Below, piece after piece: positions 35,141 through 42,952 of a stretch of 64,000 nt of DNA. Source of the DNA: Janthinobacterium agaricidamnosum NBRC 102515 = DSM 9628 (GTDB lineage: Bacteria > Pseudomonadota > Gammaproteobacteria > Burkholderiales > Burkholderiaceae_D); NCBI RefSeq assembly GCF_000723165.1, contig NZ_HG322949.1, positions 1,502,932 to 1,566,931 of the forward strand. Direction: 5' to 3'. The stretch's first letter is position 1. The number at the start of each line of letters is the position of its first letter. The notes under the pieces were generated by a model. The model saw only the letters and a list, made by a program, of their open reading frames with translations. It searched no databases and had not been told where the DNA came from. The translations under genes were made by a program, and so were the position numbers.

Positions 35141-36731
35141 GAAAATATACCTGAAACCTAATGTCGTATTCGAACCGCTGATTAACCAATGGTATGCCTG
35201 GACCTTCCTGGTGCAGCCGGCAACCTATGCGATGGTGCTGAAGAATTCGCAGCTGCGCATCATGGAATCGTTTGTCAAGGCGCCGGAGTTGCACAAGCGT
35301 TCAGCCGAAAAAATGGCGGGCGGTCCGTTCCTGAATGGTGGCAAGGAAATTGTCGCTGTGATCGAGGAGTTGATTGCGAGCAGCAAAGTGAAATGCACCG
35401 CCTTGCTCGAACTGGCAGAGGCGATGCGCGAGCTGGATGCGTTGCTGGCCGAAAAGGGCGACGGCGACAGCCTTTCTTCCCTTTATCCGGAAATTCCCGC
35501 CGGACTGCGCGGACTGGTCGAACTTGGCTACGACCTCAGCGGTCACCCATCGTTCCGCTTTATCGAAAGCCTGTTATACGAGAGCGAGTATTATCTTCCG
35601 GCGCTGCAAAGCGTGAATGGATTCCTGGCCAGCAGCGATACTCGCAGTTTCATGATGAGCACGCCCAGGATCGCACAGCCGCATATGGCGCAGATAAGGC
35701 TGCCGTTCAGGGACGCGCTGTACGATGAGTTGTTTGCCTCGCGCATCGATGGCGCCAGCCCGGCGTTGATCGATGCATTGCTGGTCCATGTGGAAGGCGG
35801 CGACAGCAAGCGGGAGCAGGTCGAGGCATGGTTCACCGATACCCCGCCGGAGGCGCGTCCGGCCAGCGCCGGGCGTGCTGCCGGCCAGGTGCGCGTGCGC
35901 TATTTCAATCATGCCACCGTGTTGGTGGAAACCGACGGTTTCAGCCTGATGACCGATCCTATCGTCGGTTATCCGCTGGAACCGGGCAGCGATCCGTTTA
36001 CGTTTGCCGACCTGCCCGAACGCATCGACTACGTCTTGCTGACGCATAACCATCAAGATCACATCGTCCTGGAAAGCCTGCTGCAACTGCGCCACCGCAT
36101 CGGCACCTTGATCGTGCCGCGCAGCCATGCCGGCTTCATGCAGGATCCATCGATCAAGCTGGCCTTGCAGGCGTGCGGCTTTGAACGCATCATCGAAGTG
36201 AGCGAATTCGATACGCTGGCTGTTGCCGGCGGTGAAATTACCGCGCTGCCCTTCCTCGGCGAACATGGCGATTTGCATATCGCCTCCAAGGCGGCGTTCG
36301 CGCTCAAGGTTGCCGGCAAAAGCATGCTGTTCGCCGCCGATTCGAATAATTTACAGCCGGAGCTGTATCAGCGCGCGGTGAAGATTATCGGCCGCATCGA
36401 TACCATCTTCCTGGGAATGGAGTGCGAAGGCGCACCGATGTCGTGGTTGTACGGCGCATTGCTGAAGCAGCCGCTGAGCCGGAAATTCGACCAGAACCGC
36501 CGCCTCAACGGATCGGACAGCATGCGCGCCTGGCCATTGATCCAGTGCTTCGGACCGCGCCAAGTGTTTGTTTATGCGATGGGCGCCGAGCCCTGGCTCA
36601 AGTTCATCTCCAGTATCGACTACACCGAGCAGTCGTTGCCTATCGTCGAATCCGACAAACTCATCGAACGTTGCCGCGAGCACGACATCTGGTCCGAGCG
36701 CCTTTATCTGAAAAAGGAAATCAGCTTGTGA
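35133..36731 (+). CDS. CmlA-type diiron beta-hydroxylase (metallo-beta-lactamase fold)
   Basis: With this start the product is 532 residues, the length I recall for CmlA of chloramphenicol biosynthesis. An N-terminal helical domain (about 1-240) precedes a metallo-beta-lactamase fold with LLTHNHQDH. His305, His307, Asp309 and His310, then Glu377 (LGEHGDL) and Asp403 (FAADSNN), fall at the same numbers I recall for CmlA iron ligands. Glu377 separates this group from zinc hydrolases. CmlA hydroxylates the beta-carbon of an amino acid held on a carrier domain. I see no obvious match to the sixth ligand, His468. The gene overlaps the NRPS-PKS stop codon, implying coupled translation; ATG at 35130 is an alternative start. 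Confidence 0.87.
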   Translation: MNKKIYLKPNVVFEPLINQWYAWTFLVQPATYAMVLKNSQLRIMESFVKAPELHKRSAEKMAGGPFLNGGKEIVAVIEELIASSKVKCTALLELAEAMRELDALLAEKGDGDSLSSLYPEIPAGLRGLVELGYDLSGHPSFRFIESLLYESEYYLPALQSVNGFLASSDTRSFMMSTPRIAQPHMAQIRLPFRDALYDELFASRIDGASPALIDALLVHVEGGDSKREQVEAWFTDTPPEARPASAGRAAGQVRVRYFNHATVLVETDGFSLMTDPIVGYPLEPGSDPFTFADLPERIDYVLLTHNHQDHIVLESLLQLRHRIGTLIVPRSHAGFMQDPSIKLALQACGFERIIEVSEFDTLAVAGGEITALPFLGEHGDLHIASKAAFALKVAGKSMLFAADSNNLQPELYQRAVKIIGRIDTIFLGMECEGAPMSWLYGALLKQPLSRKFDQNRRLNGSDSMRAWPLIQCFGPRQVFVYAMGAEPWLKFISSIDYTEQSLPIVESDKLIERCREHDIWSERLYLKKEISL

Positions 36732-36794
36732 CCGCCAGCGGCCGAGCCCGGCCCAGCGTCGTACTTTGTACCATTACTTATCAAAAGGAATTAC

Positions 36795-38192
36795 ATGTCT
36801 GAGTCTTACCCTCGAAAATGGCGGTTTGTTTCCGTGCTGTGGAAAAGCCTGGCGGCAGTCGTCGTGCTGCTGTTGCTGGCCGGCGCCGCGGCGCTGTACT
36901 GGGCCATGCCGGTGGCTAGCGGCTATGCCGCCCATTATCTGTGCACCCAGGCACTGGTCGCGGGCCGCGATGCCGACGTGGTGTTCCGGCGCGAGGTCGC
37001 GCCGATCAATCCCTTGCTGCGGATGGTGAGCTATCAGGTCGACCGCAGCCTGGCAACCGTGCGCGCCTCGGGCCTGGGCTTCATTCGCCCCGTCAGCGCC
37101 TTGTACCGGCCTGGACTGGGCTGTACCCTGATGGTGGATACCGATGTCGCGACATTGATACATCAAGCCACGGGCATCGCATTGTCGAAAGTTCAACATC
37201 AAGCCGAGCCCGCGGTTGCCGGCGAGGCCGCTCAACAAGATCGTTTGCAACAGGTGCTGGACAAGGCGATGCAAGAGCCGAGCGCCACGTCGCTGAGGAA
37301 TACCCAGGCGCTGGTGGTGATGCGCAATGGCCGCTTGCTGGCCGAACGTTATGCGTCCGGCATCGGCCCGGATACGCCGCTGCTGGGCTGGTCCATGACG
37401 AAAACGGTCACCGCGCTGCTGGCCGGCGTGCTGGTGCAGGATGGCAAACTGGCGCTGGGACAAGATGCGTTGTTGCCGGACTGGTCGGCGCCGGCCGACC
37501 CGCGGCGCCGGATACAGCTGCAAAATCTTTTGCAATGGACTAGCGGCCTGGATTACGAAGAACACTATATGCCGGGAACCGACACCACCAATATGCTGTA
37601 CCAGTCGGCCGACATGGCGCATTATGTTTCCAGCCGCCCGCTGAAAACCCAGCCAGGCAGCGAGATCAGTTATAACAGCGGCAGCAGCGTGCTGCTGGCG
37701 AAAGTCATGGCGCAGGCGATCTCGGCAAAGCCGCTGGACATTGTCGGCTTTGCGCGCCGTCGCCTGTTCGAACCGCTGGGTATCCACAGCGCCAGCATTG
37801 AGCCGGATGCCGCCGGCAACCTGGTCGGCGGCAGTTATATGCTGGCCTCGGCGCGCGACTGGAGCCGCATCGGCCAACTGATACTGCAGCAGGGGAACTG
37901 GGATGGACAGCAGATCGTCAGCCGCGACTGGATCCGTTTCATGTCGACAGCGCAATCGAATCAGCCGGAAGGGCTGTATGGCGCCCATCTGTGGCTGAAT
38001 CAGCCGCTTGCGGGCAAAAAGCATTTCATGTCGCTGCCCGACGATATGGTCAGGCTGGACGGGTTTAATCATCAACTGGTGGTGGTGATTCCTTCCCGCC
38101 AGCTGGTCATCACCCGCTTGGGCGCGACGGTTGACCGTAGCTGGGATACCGAGCGCTTTGTGGCCGATGTGCTGGCCAGTCTGCCGATCTGA
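36795..38192 (+). CDS. Membrane-anchored S12-family serine hydrolase (beta-lactamase-like)
   Basis: The 465-residue protein has one N-terminal membrane segment (about 15-38, VVVLLLLAGAAALYWAM) and a periplasmic class C beta-lactamase/esterase domain. The nucleophile is Ser200 with Lys203 in WSMTKT, and the Tyr motif is Y293NSG. Related proteins are esterases, amidases or D-peptidases. In this cluster it could trim a leader from an exported pro-product or protect the producer; both are inference. Unlike ClbP-type prodrug peptidases I see no C-terminal membrane helices. AAAGGAA precedes the ATG. Confidence 0.86.
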   Translation: MSESYPRKWRFVSVLWKSLAAVVVLLLLAGAAALYWAMPVASGYAAHYLCTQALVAGRDADVVFRREVAPINPLLRMVSYQVDRSLATVRASGLGFIRPVSALYRPGLGCTLMVDTDVATLIHQATGIALSKVQHQAEPAVAGEAAQQDRLQQVLDKAMQEPSATSLRNTQALVVMRNGRLLAERYASGIGPDTPLLGWSMTKTVTALLAGVLVQDGKLALGQDALLPDWSAPADPRRRIQLQNLLQWTSGLDYEEHYMPGTDTTNMLYQSADMAHYVSSRPLKTQPGSEISYNSGSSVLLAKVMAQAISAKPLDIVGFARRRLFEPLGIHSASIEPDAAGNLVGGSYMLASARDWSRIGQLILQQGNWDGQQIVSRDWIRFMSTAQSNQPEGLYGAHLWLNQPLAGKKHFMSLPDDMVRLDGFNHQLVVVIPSRQLVITRLGATVDRSWDTERFVADVLASLPI

Positions 38193-38224
38193 GGCGGCCA
38201 TGATCTTGCATCGGAAGGGTGGCT

Positions 38225-38677
38225 ATGCAACACATTAATGTCCGTCCGGCGACTGGCGCCGATCTGGCCGCGTTGCGCGAGCTGTTCCTGGCCACGCGCC
38301 GCCAGGCGTATACGTGGATGGCCGGCGCTACCTTCGAGCTGGCTGATCTCGAACGCCAGACGCAGGGCGAAACCATGCTGGTCGCGCAGAATGCCGAGGG
38401 TGCGCTGGCCGGTTTTGTGTCGGTGTGGGAGGCCGATCATTTCATCCACCACCTGTACGTCGATTACCGCCAGCACAGGAGAGGGATAGGGCGTGCCTTG
38501 CTGGCCGCGCTACCCGGCTGGCCGCTGCAGGCATATTCATTGAAATGCCTGTGCCGCAACCATGCCGCCGCCGCTTTCTATCGCGCCTGCGGCTTTGTAC
38601 AGACGGGCAGCGGCACGGCCGAGGATGGCGACTATCTGGTCTTCCAGTCCGGCGGCGGCGCGGGCCGGCGCTCATGA
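38225..38677 (+). CDS. GNAT family N-acetyltransferase
   Basis: The 150-residue protein has GNAT motif A (LYVDYRQHRRGIGRALL), including the Q/RxxGxG/A acetyl-CoA loop, and motif B (NHAAAAFYRACGF). It transfers an acyl group from acyl-CoA to an amine. In the cluster it may acylate the product or an amino side chain, or act as self-protection; the substrate is unknown. GGAAGG lies 6 bases before the ATG at 38225; a GTG at 38219 is possible. Its stop overlaps the MFS start (ATGA), so the two are translationally coupled. Confidence 0.86.
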   Translation: MQHINVRPATGADLAALRELFLATRRQAYTWMAGATFELADLERQTQGETMLVAQNAEGALAGFVSVWEADHFIHHLYVDYRQHRRGIGRALLAALPGWPLQAYSLKCLCRNHAAAAFYRACGFVQTGSGTAEDGDYLVFQSGGGAGRRS

Positions 38678-39906
38678 GCATTCATCTGCGCTTCCGTTGC
38701 CAGCAGGCCTTGATGTGGGGCAGCTTCGGCTTGATCTTGCCGGTGTTGACGCTGCTGCTGGTTCACGCGGGTTTTTCGCTGTTCGAGATCGGTTTGTTCG
38801 CCGCCTTGTTCAGCTTGTCCACGGTCATGCTGGAACTGCCGTTCGGCGCGCTGGCGGACCGGCTCGGCCGCCTGCGCGCCTATCGCTGGTCGCTGCTGAC
38901 CAATGGCGCAGGCTGCGGCATCATGCTGCTGTGTGATCAAAAGCCATTGCTGTTTCTGGCCGCGGCCTGCTTTGGCATGGCCCGTGCGATGAATTCGGGG
39001 ACCGTCGACGCCTGGTATGTCCAGCTGTTGCGCGACAGCGGCATCAGCGAGCGGATTCCCTATCACCTGGGTTTTGCGGAATTGTCCGCGGCCCTGGGCA
39101 TGGCGCTATTTTCCCTGATCGGCGGCTTCTTGCCGGACTTGCTGGGGCGGCATCTGTTCGCCAATCCGTACAAGGCCGGTTTCGGCTTATCCGGCTTGCT
39201 GTTCCTGCTGCTGCTGTGGCTGACGCCGCGGCTGTTTCCAGAGTCGGAGCGGATCGGGGGCGGTCCCGCTTCCGTCAAGCTGACCGGCCATCTGCGCCAG
39301 TTGATCCTGTTTGCCTGGGGAGAGCTCAACATCCGCCAGCTCCTTTTACGCTTCATGCTATTGGGCGGCGTGATCTCCATCCTGGAAAGCTACTGGCCGG
39401 TGGTGCTCAAGAATATACTGCCGGCGACCGGCAGCACCTGGGTGTTCGGACTGTTCCTGACCTTGATGCTGGTCGTCAAAGGAGTGGGCGGCTGGCTGTC
39501 TTTTATTGTCTTGCGGATATTTTCAGCCCGGCCCGCAGCGGCTGTCGCCTTTTCTTTATCGGGCCTGGCAGGCGGACTGTTCATGACGGCCAGGGTGCAT
39601 GAAGCGGCGCACCTGGGGATTTTCCTGGTGCTGACCGCATTATTCCTTGGCATCGCCGGCGGCGTGATCAACGCACTGCTGCACCAGCACGCGCCGGATC
39701 ATTTTCGATCAACCGCCTTATCCTTCTTTTCCGTGGCGTTTCAGTTGGGCAGCGTGCTTTCTTCCTTGCTGCTTGGCTACCTGATCGGCATCGCAGGCGT
39801 GCAGGCCGTGTGGGCCGGCGTCAGTGTGCTGGTGGCGCTTACCGCGCTGTACGGCCTGTGGCCGGTACGCGTGGCTGCTGCCTGCGGCAACCCGGCGAAG
39901 CGCTGA
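38674..39906 (+). CDS. MFS transporter, probable product exporter
   Basis: The 410-residue integral membrane protein has about twelve hydrophobic helices. The MFS motif A between helices 2 and 3 reads GALADRLGRLRAYR. A cytoplasmic loop near the middle (about 190-215) separates the two halves. Position in the cluster, overlapping the GNAT gene by 4 bp and 1 bp before the thioesterase, suggests it exports the NRPS-PKS product. The earlier part of the open frame (from 38425) is out-of-frame GNAT sequence and is not counted. Confidence 0.9.
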   Translation: MSIHLRFRCQQALMWGSFGLILPVLTLLLVHAGFSLFEIGLFAALFSLSTVMLELPFGALADRLGRLRAYRWSLLTNGAGCGIMLLCDQKPLLFLAAACFGMARAMNSGTVDAWYVQLLRDSGISERIPYHLGFAELSAALGMALFSLIGGFLPDLLGRHLFANPYKAGFGLSGLLFLLLLWLTPRLFPESERIGGGPASVKLTGHLRQLILFAWGELNIRQLLLRFMLLGGVISILESYWPVVLKNILPATGSTWVFGLFLTLMLVVKGVGGWLSFIVLRIFSARPAAAVAFSLSGLAGGLFMTARVHEAAHLGIFLVLTALFLGIAGGVINALLHQHAPDHFRSTALSFFSVAFQLGSVLSSLLLGYLIGIAGVQAVWAGVSVLVALTALYGLWPVRVAAACGNPAKR

Positions 39907-39907
39907 T

Positions 39908-40699
39908 ATGACGATCATTACCTTCAACATGACGACTATTTCGAATGCCATATTGATACCGGTGAAGCGCCCCGCCGCGCAGATCCGCCTGCTGGTGTTG
40001 CATCATGCCTGCGGCTCGGCGTCGGCTTACTTTCGCTGGGCCAGCGCTTTTCCCGAAGACATCGAGGTGTGGCTGATCGACCTTCCCGGCCGCGGTCGCA
40101 GCGCCGGTGCGCCGGCTTTGCAGACATTAAACGCAGTGCGCAGCTATCTGGTGCAATTACAGGCGCTGTTGCCGGGCCGTTATGCGGTATTCGGCCATAG
40201 CATGGGCGCGCTGCTGGCGTATTGCTTTGCGCTCGATATGGCGCAGCGCGGCCAGCCGCCTGCATGGCTCGGGGTTTCCGGCACGGATGCGCCATGCTGT
40301 CCCCGGCCAGCCGTGTCGCAGCCGATATACAAGCAGGGCAGGGAGCCGATTCTTGGCTATCTTAAAACACTGGGCGGCACCCCGGACGAGATTTTCAGGC
40401 ATCGGGAACTGAGCGATATGCTGGTCCGCATGGCGCAAGCGGATTTCCGGCTGGTAGAGGAATATTTTCCGCTGGAGCCGAGCGGGCAGCTTGGCGTGCC
40501 GGTCAGCGTCTTCGCTGGCCGCCAGGATAATTTGCTGAGCGCCGGGGGGCAGCAGGCATGGTCACGGCTTACGCGGGCGGAGACCGGTTTTCGCTCCTTT
40601 GAAGGAGGACATTTTTATCTCTTCGACGAAGCGAATCAGGTACAGCGATCCATTGCAGATGCGCTCAGAGTTGCAGTTGGCGATGGTGTCGCGGGATGA
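39908..40699 (+). CDS. Type II thioesterase
   Basis: The 263-residue alpha/beta-hydrolase fits the type II thioesterase family of NRPS/PKS clusters: HHACGSASAYFRWA near residue 35, nucleophile Ser98 in FGHSMGALLAYCFA, Asp in AGRQDN and His in EGGHFYLF. Such enzymes clear mis-loaded acyl groups from carrier domains. As no in-cis thioesterase is present, this one might also take part in release. It starts 1 bp after the MFS stop and is the last gene of the cluster. Confidence 0.92.
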   Translation: MTIITFNMTTISNAILIPVKRPAAQIRLLVLHHACGSASAYFRWASAFPEDIEVWLIDLPGRGRSAGAPALQTLNAVRSYLVQLQALLPGRYAVFGHSMGALLAYCFALDMAQRGQPPAWLGVSGTDAPCCPRPAVSQPIYKQGREPILGYLKTLGGTPDEIFRHRELSDMLVRMAQADFRLVEEYFPLEPSGQLGVPVSVFAGRQDNLLSAGGQQAWSRLTRAETGFRSFEGGHFYLFDEANQVQRSIADALRVAVGDGVAG

Positions 40700-40915
40700 T
40701 GTGCGCTGGCAGTGCAGCCCGGATGCGTTGAATTGCCACGGGCTGGCATCGCTGGTGCGCTTGGCGGAGGGCAAGGCCGGCGCCGACGGCATCATTGCCG
40801 CACCGCCCGGCGCCGATGCGTCGCTACTGTTGCCGATGAATGACAGGCTGGATAGCCTAAAACCGGCCAGGGCTGGCTTGTCAGGCCGGAACGCGGGTCC
40901 CGGCCCGATCAGGCA
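40700..40915. other. Intergenic region at the right edge of the cluster
   Basis: No recognisable gene; an open frame crossing it has no protein-like features. It contains the imperfect hairpin listed separately and separates the convergent thioesterase and KGG genes. Confidence 0.5.
40863..40889. terminator. Possible terminator between convergent genes
   Basis: CCGGCC (40863-40868) and GGCCGG (40884-40889) form a short stem with an inner GCC/GGC pair. On the minus strand it is followed by TTTT, so it may end the KGG transcript. Weak. Confidence 0.35.
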
Positions 40916-41350
40916 TTACTGCTTGTCATCGGTCTTGCTGCTTTGGCGGGATGGCTTGGCGGCTTGCTCGGAACTGCCGCTGCTGCCGCTGCTGCCGCTG
41001 CGGCTGGCGCTTTTGTCTTCGCCGCGATTGGCGGCTTGACGGCTTTCGCCGCCTTTGCGGCCAATTTCAGCCATGTGTTCGCGGTCGCGGCTGACGGCTT
41101 CGCCGCCTTTTTGTCCGGCCCGGCGTGCTTCTTCCGAATCGAACTCGTGGGCGGTGCCTTTTTGATGCGCCGCCTGGCCGCCCTTGCTGGCTATTTCACG
41201 TTGCTGCTCTTCATCCATTGCAGCAAAGCCGCGCTTGGCGGTACTTTTTGCCGGCGTGCCCTGGCTGCTTTGCGTGTCATCCTTCTGGCTGCTTTGGCTC
41301 GTTTGGCTACTGGAACCGCTGCTGCCTTTTCCTTGGTCATTTGTGGCCAT
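40916..41350 (-). CDS. KGG-repeat stress-induced protein
   Basis: The 144-residue hydrophilic protein contains spaced KGG motifs (EIASKGGQAAH, AGQKGGEAVS, IGRKGGESR), as in the YciG/KGG general-stress family. Its Ser/Gln/Lys-rich N-terminus and Ser/Gly-rich C-terminus are probably disordered. The ATG at 41350 is chosen because AAGGAG lies 6 bases upstream. Biochemical function is unknown; homologues are linked to stationary-phase and stress physiology. It is on the same strand as the hemerythrin and phasin genes. Confidence 0.8.
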   Translation of the reverse strand: MATNDQGKGSSGSSSQTSQSSQKDDTQSSQGTPAKSTAKRGFAAMDEEQQREIASKGGQAAHQKGTAHEFDSEEARRAGQKGGEAVSRDREHMAEIGRKGGESRQAANRGEDKSASRSGSSGSSGSSEQAAKPSRQSSKTDDKQ

Positions 41351-41548
41351 GTCCATCTCCTTGTGCTTGGTGCTGGTAAGGGTTTTTGATGTCCCCGCCA
41401 CCGCGATAGCGGGGCGGCGGGGTGCGTCGAGCTTGTGTCTGGGGCATGCAAAAATGTTTCACGGATTTGTTGCCCCCGCTTGTTAGAGGAGCAAGGCTGA
41501 CCTTAGTTCCTTCCTGCTTGCATGAATCGCAGCGATTCCGCCATCGTT

Positions 41549-42094
41549 TCAGGGACGTCCCGGATGCGGTTCGCGGGGCGCGCCCCGCGACGTCGCGGCC
41601 GAGGCCGGTGCGCCGCTGAAGTCATTTTCGATGGCTTCCTTGCGTTCCTGGATTTGATGGCCCAGTTGCGCCGTATCAAGCTTGGTTTGCTTGACACGGA
41701 TGAACATGTCGCCCTCTTCCTCCTGCACATGATGTTCGATTGCTTGCGACAGCTGGTTCACCGTGGCGTCGAGCTGGCGGTCGCCGGCTTCCATTTCTTC
41801 CAGCTGCTTGATCAGGTTCTTGGCGTTGCCATGTTCGGCTTCGGCTTCGTCCATCAAGGCGTTATCGTTGATCGCCTTGCGTACGGCGGGGTAAAAGATT
41901 TCTTCTTCAACCAGCGCATGCACGGTCAGTTCGAAACAGATTTGTTCGACCAGTTCGGCTTTCAAATCGCTTTGTTCCGTGTCATCCTTGATGTCGTCGA
42001 ATGCGCGGAACAGGCTGCGTACTTTTTGATGGTCGGCGGTCAGCAATGCAATCGCATCGCTTGCGGTGGTTCCGGTTTGCTTGGTGGTGTTCAT
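41549..42094 (-). CDS. Hemerythrin HHE-domain protein
   Basis: The 181-residue protein shows spaced HHE metal ligands: TADHQKVRSLF (about residues 20-30), VHALVEEEIFYPAV (about 58-72), AEHGNAKNLI and IEHHVQEEEGDMF. This four-helix bundle binds a diiron site used in oxygen, NO or redox sensing and stress protection. The C-terminal ~30 residues are low-complexity. AGGAG lies 6 bases before the ATG at 42094. Confidence 0.87.
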   Translation of the reverse strand: MNTTKQTGTTASDAIALLTADHQKVRSLFRAFDDIKDDTEQSDLKAELVEQICFELTVHALVEEEIFYPAVRKAINDNALMDEAEAEHGNAKNLIKQLEEMEAGDRQLDATVNQLSQAIEHHVQEEEGDMFIRVKQTKLDTAQLGHQIQERKEAIENDFSGAPASAATSRGAPREPHPGRP

Positions 42095-42177
42095 GTTGTT
42101 CTCCTGGTTGGATGCGCCTTGCCGCAGCCGACATGCTGCTTTCCCCCCCGGCCGGCAAAGCGCCCTGTTGCGGGCTT

Positions 42178-42678
42178 TTAATGCGTTGGCGGCGCCTTGC
42201 CGTTTTGCCGTTGCGGCAAAACGTCAAAACCGCGCCGCGCCGCTTCATTCATTTGTGTCATGACATCACGCTGGCGCTGGGTGGCTTTTTCCGTTTCGGC
42301 CGATGCGCTGCGGACAATTTCATCGGCCACCGCGGCGGCGCTGCGGCTTGCCTGAGAAATATGCGTTTCCGCGGTCTTGCTGATTTCAACGTTGCTGTCA
42401 GCCATCAACTTGGCCATTTGCTGCTGGTACTGGCGCAGTTTTTCGCTGGCCGGATGCAATTGCGTGGTGGCGGCCGACGCGAATTCATTGAGGTCTTTCG
42501 CGGTCATCATTTGCTGGCTGGTGTGGTTGGCGGTGTCGACCAGGTCTTGCGCCAGTCGCAGATTCAATGCGCTGACGCGTTGCATCGTGTCATACATCTT
42601 GCGCGACAGATCGGTGATGAACGACAGTTGTACTTCCATATGGGATTTAATCGCTGGCGTAATGGCTTGCATAAACAT
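42178..42678 (-). CDS. Phasin family protein
   Basis: The 166-residue helical protein (MQAITPAIKSHMEVQLSF, ALNLRLAQDLVDTANHTSQQ, ETHISQASRSAAAVADE) fits the short phasin family that coats polyhydroxyalkanoate granules. It lacks the Lys/Ala tail of the phasin at 10134. GAGG lies 7 bases before the ATG at 42678. With the neighbouring KGG and hemerythrin genes it may belong to a storage and stress response. Confidence 0.78.
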   Translation of the reverse strand: MFMQAITPAIKSHMEVQLSFITDLSRKMYDTMQRVSALNLRLAQDLVDTANHTSQQMMTAKDLNEFASAATTQLHPASEKLRQYQQQMAKLMADSNVEISKTAETHISQASRSAAAVADEIVRSASAETEKATQRQRDVMTQMNEAARRGFDVLPQRQNGKAPPTH

Positions 42679-42902
42679 ATCAATACCTCATAAAAATTCT
42701 TGAATGTAAAAGACCATCCGAACAAGGGATGAAGCGGAGCTTGAAACAAGCAAAGGGGTAGACGTAAGCTGGTTCAGCAAGTTCCGCGAATGCTCACGGT
42801 TCTGTCGTATCGCTGCGAAGGCGGGGCAGGGGGGGATGATGTTTTGCGCCGTATCAAGCGCAACACCGGGAGGAAGGGAAGGGGGCAAGCAAGCCCGGCA
42901 AG

Positions 42903-42937
42903 GCCGGCCCGCAATCGCTGACGCATCGCGGGCCGGC
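42903..42937. terminator. Strong GC stem downstream of the CurA-like gene
   Basis: GCCGGCCCGC (42903-42912) and GCGGGCCGGC (42928-42937) form a perfect 10-bp stem just after the minus-strand reductase gene. There is no clear T-run, so termination is plausible rather than certain. Confidence 0.45.
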
Positions 42938-42952
42938 TAACAGCGCAAGAAA

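Noticed and set aside
35133..36731. Zinc metallo-beta-lactamase or thioesterase function for the MBL-fold protein
   Set aside because: A Glu replaces the usual zinc-site His after HxHxDH, and length and N-terminal domain match CmlA; a hydrolase role is less likely though not excluded.
40599..41039. 146-codon plus-strand frame after the thioesterase
   Set aside because: It overlaps the end of the thioesterase in another frame and the KGG gene antisense; no family features.
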